NCBI GenBank assembly: GCA_030041045.1
Contig: JASHOQ010000120.1
Coordinates: forward strand, 1-48,704
From: Acidobacteriaceae bacterium
Lineage (GTDB): Bacteria; Acidobacteriota; Terriglobia; Terriglobales; Acidobacteriaceae
Direction of reading: 5' to 3'
Length of the DNA: 48,704 nucleotides
Shown: piece after piece, positions 40,346 to 48,404 of the stretch
Layout: each line of letters starts with the position of its first letter
How positions within the stretch are numbered: the first letter of the stretch is position 1
Translations under genes and position numbers: made by a program
Notes under the pieces: generated by a model
What the model was told of the DNA's origin: nothing
Seen by the model: only the letters and a program-made list of their open reading frames with translations
The model's database searches: none

Positions 40346-41443
40346 ATGGCGAAGCAGGCGGTGTTGCTTTTGGCGCATGGGACGCCGGAGACGGTGGAGC
40401 AGATTCCCGAGTATCTGCGCAACGTGGTCAGCGGACGGCCGGTGCCGCAAGCGCTGGTGGAGGAGATTCAGCACCGCTATGCGCTGATCGGCAAGAGCCC
40501 TCTGACCGAAATTACCTTGGAACAAGCGCGGCTGGTGGAGGAGGAAGTGAATGGAGCGGTCCTTGCTTTTCACCCTAGCGACAAAAACAAAGGCGTCGCG
40601 AGGGTGGGGCACCCGCAAGGAGGAGATCGAGTTCGCGCGTACGTGGGCATGCGCAACTGGAAGCCGTACATTCCCGACGTGGTGAAGCAGATCCGCGCCG
40701 ATCAGGTGGAGCAGGCTGCCGTGATCTGCATGGCGCCGCAGAATTCGCGCACCAGCGTGGGCCTCTACCGGCGCGCGGTGGAAGCCGAGGCGAAGGGGCT
40801 GCGCATCGACTTTACCGAGGGGTGGGCGCGGCATCCGCTGCTCATTGAAGCTTTTGCCGAGCGGCTGCGGCCGGAGTGGGAGAAGCTGAGCCGGGAGACG
40901 GGGCAGCCGGTTCCGGTGCTGTTTACCGCGCACAGCGTGCCGAGGAGAACAGTGGAGCCGGTTGTTGAAGTGACGAGGGAGGGCGGTTCCCACTCTGGCG
41001 ACAAAGACAAAGACGCGGCGAGAGTGGGGCACCCAGGTCAAGGTGGAGGGGTAGAGCCGCACTGGCCGGGGCAGGGCGCCGATCCCTACGCCGAGGAGGC
41101 GCGGCACACGGCGGAGCTGGTGGCGGCGCGCGTGCCGGAGATGCGCTACTGGCGATTCGCGTTTCAGAGCCAGGGCGCGAGCGGCGGCGAGTGGATCGGC
41201 CCCACCGTGGAAGAGACCCTGGAGGCGATGGCGCGCGAGGGCGTGAAGGCGCTCCTTCTTCAGCCCATTGGATTTCTCTGCGATCACGTGGAAATCCTTT
41301 ATGACGTGGACAAGTTGTTTCGCGCATACGCCGCCAAGCTTGGGATTCGATTGGAGCGTCCCCAATCCCTGAATGCCTCGCGCACCCTGGCCAGGGCGGT
41401 TGCGGATCTGGCGCAAAAGGGCTTGGCGCGCCTGTCCGCGTGA
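40346..41443 (+). CDS. hemH: Ferrochelatase with two in-frame palindromic-element inserts
   Basis: HemH inserts iron into a porphyrin at the end of haem synthesis. The 365-aa product begins AKQAVLLLAHGTPETVEQIP. The catalytic His is in VLFTAHSVPRRT (about 196) and the conserved Glu in CDHVEILYDVDKLF (about 315); LLLQPIGFLCDH is also typical. Two foreign segments are seen: residues about 74-90 (FHPSDKNKGVARVGHP) and about 214-230 (SHSGDKDKDAARVGHP), each encoded by a palindromic element. Both fall in loops, the first before VRAYVGMRNW, the second before DPYAEEARHTAELV. The core motifs are intact, so function is likely kept. Confidence 0.93.
   Translation: MAKQAVLLLAHGTPETVEQIPEYLRNVVSGRPVPQALVEEIQHRYALIGKSPLTEITLEQARLVEEEVNGAVLAFHPSDKNKGVARVGHPQGGDRVRAYVGMRNWKPYIPDVVKQIRADQVEQAAVICMAPQNSRTSVGLYRRAVEAEAKGLRIDFTEGWARHPLLIEAFAERLRPEWEKLSRETGQPVPVLFTAHSVPRRTVEPVVEVTREGGSHSGDKDKDAARVGHPGQGGGVEPHWPGQGADPYAEEARHTAELVAARVPEMRYWRFAFQSQGASGGEWIGPTVEETLEAMAREGVKALLLQPIGFLCDHVEILYDVDKLFRAYAAKLGIRLERPQSLNASRTLARAVADLAQKGLARLSA
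40569..40615 (+). repeat. Palindromic element copy 10, inside hemH
   Basis: TTCACCCTAGCGAC and GTCGCGAGGGTG form the stem (one mismatch) around an A-rich loop, followed by GGGGCACCCG. It is read as FHPSDKNKGVARVGHP. Confidence 0.93.
40987..41035 (+). repeat. Palindromic element copy 11, inside hemH
   Basis: CCCACTCTGGCG pairs with CGGCGAGAGTGGG (imperfect) around an A-rich loop, followed by GCACCCA. It is read in the same frame as copy 10, giving SHSGDKDKDAARVGHP. Confidence 0.93.
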
Positions 41444-41598
41444 AGCGAGGCGAGGCAGGCTGGTACGAGGGGCACGCTTGCCGTGAACCGGGGGCACGGA
41501 GCGGGAACGGCGCAACCCGCCGGGGTTTCGAATGGGTTTGAGAACGAGGCAGCGCTGGCGTTTTTTGTGTTCCGGCAACGCAGCCGGATGAGTAAAAT

Positions 41599-41784
41599 GT
41601 GGGGTTCGCTGCGATCCTGGTTTTTCTGGTTCTACTCGCCCGGCGTCCGAGAGCGCGGGTGTCGGCCCGGATTGGGGCGGGATTCCAATGGGGATTGCGC
41701 CGGGGGCTTTACCAGGAATACATTGCGGAGTACGGGGGAACTGACACAAATCAGCCATTGCCGGCGGGATGTCCGCTGGTGTGA
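41599..41784 (+). CDS. Possible small membrane protein (61 aa)
   Basis: From GTG 41599 the frame gives one membrane helix (VGFAAILVFLVLLARR), a basic stretch (RPRARVSARIGAGFQWG) and a soluble end (RRGLYQEYIAEYGGTDTNQP). The composition is that of a real single-pass protein. Its stop overlaps the ATG of the zinc-ribbon gene by 16 bases. No ribosome site is clear and the start is uncertain. Confidence 0.35.
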   Translation: MGFAAILVFLVLLARRPRARVSARIGAGFQWGLRRGLYQEYIAEYGGTDTNQPLPAGCPLV

Positions 41785-42098
41785 AGTGGGGTTGTCATCC
41801 CGCGGGGCTGGAGCGTTCGAAACCCTTTGCAAAAGGAGCCAAGAGTTTCAGAGTGACGATTGGAAGCGGTTCAGATGCTGCATCCGGGTACGTGGGGCAA
41901 GCCGGAGCGACGGCGAAAATTCGCTGCCCCAGCTGCGGTGACGGCCATCCACGGCGGCTGGAACGGAAGGGCTTTCTGGAGAAGAGAGTCTATCCGTTGT
42001 TCGGTTATTTTCCCTGGTTCTGCGCAAGCTGCAAGTCTACCTTCCTGATGCGCAAGCGCTACCGCAGAAAAGCGAAAATGAAGGAATACGCCGAGTAG
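41769..42098 (+). CDS. Small zinc-ribbon protein
   Basis: The C-terminal 58 residues hold two CxxC knuckles, IRCPSCGDGHPRRLERKG and WFCASCKSTFLMRKRYRRKA, giving a zinc ribbon with a very basic tail. The aromatic middle (RVYPLFGYFPW) suggests membrane or protein contact. The start is unsure: ATG 41769 gives 109 aa and overlaps the previous small gene; GTG 41853, with AAAAGGAG about 14 bases upstream, gives a shorter form. Function unknown. Confidence 0.6.
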   Translation: MSAGVKWGCHPAGLERSKPFAKGAKSFRVTIGSGSDAASGYVGQAGATAKIRCPSCGDGHPRRLERKGFLEKRVYPLFGYFPWFCASCKSTFLMRKRYRRKAKMKEYAE

Positions 42099-42111
42099 AC
42101 GCGCGGTTATC

Positions 42112-43038
42112 TCAGGAGCGAAAGAGATTGCGCGCGAGGAAGAAAAGGTTGGCGGGCCGCTCGGCAAGCCGGCGCATAAAGTAGGGGTACCACGCGCTCC
42201 CGAACGGCACATAGACCCTGACGCGATAACCCTCCTTCACCAGCAAGCGCTGCAGATCGCGGCGGACGCCATACAACATTTGAAATTCGAAGCGGCTGGG
42301 GTCGATGCCTCGCTCGCGTGCGTAGGCTTTGGCTGCGGCCACCATGGCTTCGTCGTGCGTGGCCAGGCCGTGATAGACGGGGCTATCCAGCAGGAGATGG
42401 CTCAGGCGGATGAAGTTCTCGTCCACGTCCTTCTTGCGCGGAAATGCCACTTCCTCGGGCTCCTTGTACGCGCCCTTGCACAGGCGGATGCGGATGCCCT
42501 CCTCAAGGAGGCTTTCAATATCGGCCTGCGAGCGGTAAAGGTACGCCTGGATCACCACGCCCACGGCGCCGCGGGTTTCAGCATGCGCGTGAAGGCGGTG
42601 CACGATGTCGAGGGTGATTTGCGTCAGGCGCGAGTCCTCCATGTCAATGCGCACGAAATTCGAGAGAGAGCGCGCGTGCTCCACCAATTGGCGCACGATG
42701 GTTTCGGCCAGAGCGGGCGAGATCTCCAGACCCATCTGCGTGAGCTTGACGCTGATGTTGGCGTCGAGTTTGCGCTCGGCGATGCGGTCGAGGACCTGGT
42801 GGTAGATTTCGGCGGCCTGGTGCGCCTCGCTTTCAGAGGTCACGCTTTCGCCCAGCGAGTCGAGGGTGACGGCCATGTCCTGGGCGTTGACGCTGGCGGC
42901 GGCGCGCAGAGCGTCCTCGACCGAGCGGCCGGCGACGAAGCGCGAGCTCAAGCGCGCGCCCAGGCTGGATTGCTCAGAGAAATGCCGCAGCCCTCGGTTA
43001 CGGGAGAGAGCAATAAACGCGGAGCGCAGGATGGGCAT
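42112..43038 (-). CDS. Proline dehydrogenase
   Basis: This is a monofunctional flavin-dependent proline dehydrogenase (308 aa), oxidising proline to pyrroline-5-carboxylate. ATG 43038 (MPILRSAFIALSRNRGLRHF) matches the usual short beginning; longer upstream frame is not expected. Motifs: ISVKLTQMGLEISPALAE, FVRIDMEDSRLTQITLDI, GVVIQAYLYRSQADIESLLE, IRLCKGAYKEPEEVAFPRKK and FEFQMLYGVRRDLQRLLVKE, covering FAD and substrate sites. The C-terminal RVYVPFGSAWYPYFMRRLAE is also typical. The P5C dehydrogenase partner is not in the window. Confidence 0.93.
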   Translation of the reverse strand: MPILRSAFIALSRNRGLRHFSEQSSLGARLSSRFVAGRSVEDALRAAASVNAQDMAVTLDSLGESVTSESEAHQAAEIYHQVLDRIAERKLDANISVKLTQMGLEISPALAETIVRQLVEHARSLSNFVRIDMEDSRLTQITLDIVHRLHAHAETRGAVGVVIQAYLYRSQADIESLLEEGIRIRLCKGAYKEPEEVAFPRKKDVDENFIRLSHLLLDSPVYHGLATHDEAMVAAAKAYARERGIDPSRFEFQMLYGVRRDLQRLLVKEGYRVRVYVPFGSAWYPYFMRRLAERPANLFFLARNLFRS

Positions 43039-43296
43039 GGTTGAACTCACGTCGCAGGCGGCGCCGGGAATGCGGGGCGAGCGGGGACAATACAGTTTCG
43101 CATAGGGCGCCGCGGCCGAAGGCGCACGGGCGGTCTGCGCGCGGGACAGAATTCCCGGTGAGGAAATGGTGTATCCGGGGAGCACCCGACCAAAGTGAAC
43201 GCTACCATCAGGGAGCGGCGCCCCGGTTTGACGTCGCGCGGGCACAGTATTTCCAAATCCGCGTCAGCCCGGACCAGGGACGGAGCAGGCGCCGGC

Positions 43297-43863
43297 TCAC
43301 TGCGCGGCAGGAAGATACAGATTCAGGTTTCTCGAGCGGTTGAGCCTGAGGGTGGCGGCGCGGTCAACCTCGCTCATGGAGATGCGGAGGTGGTTCTCGT
43401 CGGGGTCGACGTAGTGCAGGCCGTCGTCGGAGGCAAAGACCATGACGGCGGAGAGGGTCGATCCGTTCTTGAGAACAATGCCAAAGGCCTGGCTCTCAGA
43501 CTCAATGCCGGCTGAGGCGGAGGACGCCGCGCCTGCGGCCGGCCATTTGTACTCCGTAATCACGGCATGCCCCGCTGGATAGGCGACGGGCGGCGCGGGC
43601 GGCTCAACGACGACCGGCGGCTGCTGGACAAAAACCGCGGGCTCCGGCTCGTAGGAGTACGCGTCGCCGTAGTCGTAGGGCAGGTACGCGGACCCGTATC
43701 CGTAGGGCGATATGTACGGAGCGCGGCTGAAGCCGCGACCACCCCGGGCGAAGCCAAGCCCCCCTCCGCCGCGGCGCTGGGCACAGGCATGGTGGGCAAT
43801 ACCGGCAGCCAGAAGCGCGAACAGGCTGAACAGGATCGTCCGCCGCGTGAGGGTCTCTCGCAT
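43297..43863 (-). CDS. Secreted Gly/Pro/Tyr-rich protein, unknown
   Basis: The 188-aa product starts at ATG 43863 with a signal peptide (ILFSLFALLAAGIAHHACAQ). A low-complexity region follows (RRGGGGLGFARGGRGFSRAP, then Tyr/Pro repeats such as ISPYGYGSAYLPYDYGDAYS and VEPPAPPVAYPAG). The C-terminal 70 residues are a beta-rich domain (FGIVLKNGSTLSAVMVFASD, DGLHYVDPDENHLRISMSEV) that resembles small surface-exposed folds. No family assigned. It is likely exported. Confidence 0.75.
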   Translation of the reverse strand: MRETLTRRTILFSLFALLAAGIAHHACAQRRGGGGLGFARGGRGFSRAPYISPYGYGSAYLPYDYGDAYSYEPEPAVFVQQPPVVVEPPAPPVAYPAGHAVITEYKWPAAGAASSASAGIESESQAFGIVLKNGSTLSAVMVFASDDGLHYVDPDENHLRISMSEVDRAATLRLNRSRNLNLYLPAAQ

Positions 43864-43999
43864 GATGGGACCTCGTGAAAGGGAGTCTAGCACCGGGGCA
43901 TGCGGTTGTACAGATTCCCCGCGGCAACGGCGCACCCGGGATTCCGCCTGCGGCCTGCCGCTCCGGTCGCCGGCACATAATTCGCTGTCATTCTTGCTC

Positions 44000-44911
44000 T
44001 TAGCCAGGCAGCTCGAGGAAGAGCTTGAACGCCGGGCAGTCAATCGTCACGCGATATCGCCGCAGAAGGTTGTTGCCCAGGATGCCGTCCAGCCTGGCTC
44101 CAGCGGCGGCGCCGATGGCGTCGAGAAATGTGCCCACCACAACCGGGAGGTCGCGAACGGTGATGCCGCCGAGAGCGAGCGAATTCAGGGTCGCGGGCCG
44201 GCTATCCATCTTTCCTCCCACCCCGGTGCCCGAGATTCCCTGGTCAACCGGGATCCTCAGCCGCTCGGCAAGCTCGGGCGTCACCACGGTTCGGCTTGCG
44301 CCCGTATCGAGAACGAACTGAAAGGGCCCCTGGTTGTGCACAACCGCTTGCAACAGGATCAGCGGCTCAACGGGCGTGAGGGTGAAGTCCACAGATCCAT
44401 CGGAGCGGCCGTCGGTACCGGCGTCTTCAGAAGGCAGCGCAAAATGCAGAACACGCTGCTGATAGTCAATCGCGAGGCGAAAGCTCCTCATGAAATCAAA
44501 CCCAATGACGCCGTCCACCTTGGTTTTGAGCGCGGCGCCAATTGATTCCAGCCCATCTGAAATGCAAACCTTCATCTCCTCTTGGCGTGCCGAGCCCACT
44601 TCGATGGAACGCAGCGAAGCGGTGGGCATGCGCACGCTGCCCCCGGCGCCAAACGCGTCCTGGTTGAGTTCAGCTTCGATTCCAAGGTCCAACGCAAGTC
44701 CAGGCGAGATCAACGAGCGCGAGGCGCCTGAGTCCAAAAGGAAATCGCAGGCGCGGATTCCGTTTACGCGGGTAGGAACGAGGGACAGGGGATTCGACCC
44801 GCCAACCGGCCGGAACTCCACCGCACTGCCGGGAATGGGTCGCATCTGCACTCCTCCAGGTTGGCCATCGCCTGGAGCCAGTGTAAGACCCTGGCTTATG
44901 AAAAGGTGCAT
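44000..44911 (-). CDS. Two-domain retropepsin-like aspartic protease
   Basis: The 303-aa product has two aspartic protease motifs: FLLDSGASRSLI (Asp60) and FVLDTGASRTVV (Asp202), each followed by the LGI/L-R and GVIGFDF / GILGNNLL segments expected of the family. In one chain two retropepsin-like halves could form a full active site by themselves. No clear signal peptide is seen from ATG 44911; a TTG six codons upstream is possible. It is soluble or weakly attached. Substrate unknown. Confidence 0.85.
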   Translation of the reverse strand: MHLFISQGLTLAPGDGQPGGVQMRPIPGSAVEFRPVGGSNPLSLVPTRVNGIRACDFLLDSGASRSLISPGLALDLGIEAELNQDAFGAGGSVRMPTASLRSIEVGSARQEEMKVCISDGLESIGAALKTKVDGVIGFDFMRSFRLAIDYQQRVLHFALPSEDAGTDGRSDGSVDFTLTPVEPLILLQAVVHNQGPFQFVLDTGASRTVVTPELAERLRIPVDQGISGTGVGGKMDSRPATLNSLALGGITVRDLPVVVGTFLDAIGAAAGARLDGILGNNLLRRYRVTIDCPAFKLFLELPG

Positions 44912-45008
44912 GGGGCGAATCGCGGGCAATTTGGAGACGGACGTTGAGCACCCCTCACGCGATACTTTAAGAATGCGGCCCTAGGACGAAGTCGCGCCGC
45001 GGCAAACC

Positions 45009-46226
45009 ATGACTCCGGATTCGCCCAGCCACTTCGGCGCGCCGATTCTTGCGGTTGACACCTGCGGCCCATCCGGCTCGGTCGCGCTCGGCCGCCTCGC
45101 CGGCCGCGACCTGGAAATCCTGGGCCAGACCAAGCTTGCCGGCCGCACGTATTCGGCCACGCTGGTCTCGGCTGTGGCTGCGCTGCTTGAATCCGCCCGC
45201 GTCCCGCTGAACGCCCTCGGCGGCATGGTTGCAGTAAACGGTCCGGGGAGCTTCACCGGGGTGCGCGTGGGCCTGAGCGCCGTGAAGGGCCTGGCGGAGT
45301 CCGCGCAGATTCCCGTGGTCCCGATCTCCCGGCTGCTGGTACTCGCGCGCAAGGCCGGCACACCCTCGGCCGCGCTCGACGCGCAGCGCGGCGAACTCTA
45401 CCTGCGATTCGAAACCGCGGGCCGGGACGCCATCGAAATCCTGGCCGGACCTGCGGAACTTGCCGCTCTCCCGCCTCCGGTGCGCATCGCCGTCTGCGAT
45501 GAGGCCGCGGCCGGACTCATCGGCATGGCCTGGCCCTCCACGCAGCTCGTCAGGAGCGCGCCGCCGCTTGCGGCCGATGCGCTCAGGCTCGGCGAGTCGC
45601 GCCTGGTGGCCGGCGTAACCGCCGATCTCGCCCTTCTCGACGGCCACTACCTGCGCCGGCCGGATGCGGAGATCTCTGCGGAGAAGGGCGCCGAAATCTT
45701 CTCGGCTCTCGCGCCGGCCGAGGCCCTAGCTCGCCGGGCGCCGCAAGCCGAAACATTCGACCCGGACGAGATCGAGATCCGCGAACTTGAGGAGCCCGAC
45801 CTCGAAACCATCCTCGGCATGAGCGAACTTCTGGATACGGCTCCGCGCTGGCCTGCTGCAAAGTGGAGAGAGCTGCTCTCCGGCCGGCCCGCCGCGAGAC
45901 GCGTCGCGCTGGTTGCGGCCCACCGCCGAAGCCGGGCCGTGATCGGCTTCGTTCTCGTAGGCCTCATCCCTCCCGAGGCCGAAATTGAATCCATGGCCGT
46001 GATGCCTTGCGCGCAACGGCGCGGCGTGGGCCGGAGCCTGTTGGCATCGTTGGTCACCTGCCTGCGCGCATCGGGCATCTGCGCTTTGCACCTGGAGGTA
46101 CGGGCCTCAAACTCTGCCGCCCTCGGGTTTTACCGGGCGCAGAACTTCAACCAGACTGGCGTTCGACCGCGCTATTATGCTGATCCTGAAGAAGATGCCA
46201 TTCTCATGACCCTCCGCCTGGCCTGA
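45009..46226 (+). CDS. TsaB-RimI fusion: tRNA t6A factor and ribosomal-protein acetyltransferase
   Basis: Residues 1-230 are TsaB: ILAVDTCGPSGSVALGRLAG, VAVNGPGSFTGVRVGLSAVK and GHYLRRPDAE. TsaB is the partner of TsaD in making t6A on tRNA. Residues about 250-405 are a GNAT acetyltransferase of RimI type: IEIRELEEPDLETILGMSEL, MAVMPCAQRRGVGRSLLASL (acetyl-CoA loop) and LHLEVRASNSAALGFYRAQN. Separate genes are more common, but fusions of these two are known. No frame shift is seen between halves. Confidence 0.92.
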   Translation: MTPDSPSHFGAPILAVDTCGPSGSVALGRLAGRDLEILGQTKLAGRTYSATLVSAVAALLESARVPLNALGGMVAVNGPGSFTGVRVGLSAVKGLAESAQIPVVPISRLLVLARKAGTPSAALDAQRGELYLRFETAGRDAIEILAGPAELAALPPPVRIAVCDEAAAGLIGMAWPSTQLVRSAPPLAADALRLGESRLVAGVTADLALLDGHYLRRPDAEISAEKGAEIFSALAPAEALARRAPQAETFDPDEIEIRELEEPDLETILGMSELLDTAPRWPAAKWRELLSGRPAARRVALVAAHRRSRAVIGFVLVGLIPPEAEIESMAVMPCAQRRGVGRSLLASLVTCLRASGICALHLEVRASNSAALGFYRAQNFNQTGVRPRYYADPEEDAILMTLRLA

Positions 46227-46450
46227 GCCGGAAGCCGCAAGACCGGGCGCGCCGCGCCGCTTTCCGGCTCCCGCAGGACGACCCGGGTCGCGCGCAGGGG
46301 GAATTTTCTTCCCGAAATTCACAGCCCTGCCGTTACTTTCGTCGATTTCCCGCTTGCGTACCGCCTTCGAGCGGAGCTATATGTAAATGTTCGTAAGAAA
46401 GCGGCGGACCCGCGGCGAAGGCATGCGGCCGCCCCCTCCGGAGGTGCTTG

Positions 46451-46660
46451 ATGGATGAAGTAAAGGGCTCCACGCTGAGCGAAGAAATCGATCGCCTGCA
46501 CGCGGAACATCATCGCTACGCTCAGCGGTTGGAAGAGTTGCTGCAGAAACCCTATCTAAGCACGGACGAACAACTCGAAGAAGTACGTCTGAAAAAGCTC
46601 AAATTGCACGCAAAAGACCTGATTTACGCGCTCGAGCGGCGCATGCCCGTCACCGTCTAG
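46451..46660 (+). CDS. YdcH/DUF465-family small protein
   Basis: The 69-aa product is two helices: STLSEEIDRLHAEHHRYAQR and EEVRLKKLKLHAKDLIYALE. LKKxKLxxKDxI is the typical DUF465/YdcH pattern. Function of the family is unclear. CCGGAGG lies about eight bases before ATG 46451; TTG 46448 is a second possibility. It is followed by the psd promoter. Confidence 0.85.
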   Translation: MDEVKGSTLSEEIDRLHAEHHRYAQRLEELLQKPYLSTDEQLEEVRLKKLKLHAKDLIYALERRMPVTV

Positions 46661-46765
46661 CCCGCTCGAGGTCTTTGCGTCCGATTCTCCCGCTCCAGAC
46701 CCGCTGCGTGTCCGCAGTGGACGGTGTGTTCTTCTGTACCCTCCCAGAGCAAATCTTCTTCGCCG

Positions 46766-46771
46766 TATAAT
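46766..46771 (+). promoter_or_regulatory. Putative -10 box of psd-pssA
   Basis: TATAAT is a perfect -10 hexamer, 11 bases before ATG 46783. No strong -35 was recognised. It would give a very short leader. Confidence 0.45.
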
Positions 46772-46782
46772 CGTTGGGGACG

Positions 46783-47424
46783 ATGGTACGCGACGGTTAC
46801 ATCTACGCGCTCTGCCTGCTTGCGGTGGGCGGCCTTGTGGTCTGGTTCACGCATGGATGGGGCTGGGCGGTGGCGCCGGTTCTTCTGGCCGCATTCTTTC
46901 TCTGGTTCTTCCGCGATCCGCATCGATCCATCCCCGGCGGGGAGGGCCTGATCGTTTCGCCCGGCGACGGCCACGTGACGGAAACCGCAACCATCGCCAC
47001 CCCCGAGGGCGAGCGCCAGCGCGTGAGCATATTCCTGAGCGTTTTTGATGTGCACGTCAACCGCGCACCCATCGGCGGCGTCCTTTCGAGCGTCCGTTAT
47101 CAGAACGGCCGTTATCTGAACGCCATGAACCCCAGCTCCGCCGAGCGCAACGAGCAAAACGTGGTCACGGTTCTCGGCCAGGGCCCCGACCGCGGTCTCG
47201 AGGTGACCTTCAAGCAGATCGCCGGACTGCTGGCGCGGCGCATCGTCTTCAACTTCGGCGAAGGCCAACTGGTGCAGCGCGGGCAGCGCGTGGGCCTCAT
47301 CAAGTTCGGATCCCGCGTGGATGTGGTGGTTCCCGCCGGCGCCGCCCTGCAGGTGAAGGTGGGCCAGCGCGTGAAAGGCGGCGAAACCGTGCTCGCCGTC
47401 ATGCAGCGGGGAGAGCACGCGTGA
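46783..47424 (+). CDS. psd: Phosphatidylserine decarboxylase proenzyme
   Basis: Psd makes phosphatidylethanolamine from phosphatidylserine. The 213-aa product is the short archaeal-type form with one N-terminal membrane stretch ([20 protein letters not shown]). [10 protein letters not shown] and [10 protein letters not shown] are conserved, [16 protein letters not shown] includes the active His, and the self-cleaving Gly-Ser is in [11 protein letters not shown]. The remaining C-terminal part becomes the alpha chain with a pyruvoyl group. The start was set at ATG 46783; TTG 46774 is possible. Overlaps pssA by four bases. Confidence 0.94.
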   Translation: MVRDGYIYALCLLAVGGLVVWFTHGWGWAVAPVLLAAFFLWFFRDPHRSIPGGEGLIVSPGDGHVTETATIATPEGERQRVSIFLSVFDVHVNRAPIGGVLSSVRYQNGRYLNAMNPSSAERNEQNVVTVLGQGPDRGLEVTFKQIAGLLARRIVFNFGEGQLVQRGQRVGLIKFGSRVDVVVPAGAALQVKVGQRVKGGETVLAVMQRGEHA

Positions 47425-48320
47425 ACCACGACCGCCCGGCCGAGGCCAAAGCCAGGAATCGGGCGCGCGTGCGCCGCGGCATGTATCTGCTGCCGTCGCT
47501 CTTTACCGCGGGCAACATCGGCGCCGGCTATTTCTCCATCACCCAGACGCTGGCCGCCATCACCGGCGACGCAGCGCAGCACCTCGACTGGGCGGCCATC
47601 GCCATTCTCTTCGCCATTCCCTTCGACTCGCTCGACGGCCGCATCGCCCGCATGACCAACACCGCCAGCGAATTCGGCAGGGAGCTCGATTCGCTTGCCG
47701 ATGTGATCACCTTCGGCGTGGCTCCCAGCCTGCTGGCCTTCATCTGGGGCTTTCATTTTCTTCCTCAATCCGTCAATCCCAGCCTGCGCCAGCACCTTAT
47801 CCAGGCCGGAGGCTTCATCTGTTTCCTGTTCCTGCTGAGCGGCGCCTCGCGCCTGGCGCGCTTCAACATCAGCCCTGACGCCCAGCCGCGCAACCCGGGC
47901 CGTCCAGGGCGCAAATACTTTGTGGGCATGCCCATTCCCGCGGCCGCCGGACTGGTCGCCGCCTCCGTGCACTTCTTCTACGCCTATCCCGTGGAATCCT
48001 GGTGGGTGGCCATCGGCTGGCTCATGCTCGTGGCCGTCTGCGCCTTCCTCATGGTCAGCACCTGGCGCTTCTGGTCGGCCAAAGAGATCAACTTCTCGCG
48101 CAGCCACCCGTTCCAGGTACTGGCGCTGCTGGCTGTGGTGGCTTACATCGTGGTGCGATTCTCCAACGGCGTGGTGTTTCTGGCGGCGTTGCTGTACATG
48201 TTTTCAGGAATCTGGGCCCGGGCTGCTTACGGCTGGCAACGGCGGCGCCGGAAGCCGCGCCAGCCGGCGGCTCTGCCGGGTTCGGAGGCGGAATCGCTGG
48301 GGCCCAGGTACTCGGGATAA
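47421..48320 (+). CDS. pssA: CDP-diacylglycerol--serine O-phosphatidyltransferase
   Basis: PssA makes phosphatidylserine, the substrate of Psd. The 299-aa product has a CDP-alcohol phosphotransferase motif, [20 protein letters not shown] followed by [14 protein letters not shown], which supplies the catalytic aspartates. Several membrane helices follow ([55 protein letters not shown]). The N-terminus is basic. ATGA overlap couples it to psd. The end is Arg/Pro-rich. Confidence 0.95.
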   Translation: MNHDRPAEAKARNRARVRRGMYLLPSLFTAGNIGAGYFSITQTLAAITGDAAQHLDWAAIAILFAIPFDSLDGRIARMTNTASEFGRELDSLADVITFGVAPSLLAFIWGFHFLPQSVNPSLRQHLIQAGGFICFLFLLSGASRLARFNISPDAQPRNPGRPGRKYFVGMPIPAAAGLVAASVHFFYAYPVESWWVAIGWLMLVAVCAFLMVSTWRFWSAKEINFSRSHPFQVLALLAVVAYIVVRFSNGVVFLAALLYMFSGIWARAAYGWQRRRRKPRQPAALPGSEAESLGPRYSG

Positions 48321-48404
48321 TTGGCGGCCGAATCCGACACTCGAAGGAGCGACCTTTCATCGCCTTCACCCGCGCTCTTTCACTAACCGATTTCGAGGAA
48401 GACC

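Noticed and set aside
41483..41941. A 152-codon plus-strand frame after hemH
   Set aside because: It overlaps the better small membrane protein and zinc-ribbon frames and has an unlikely Arg/Cys/Ser-rich composition.
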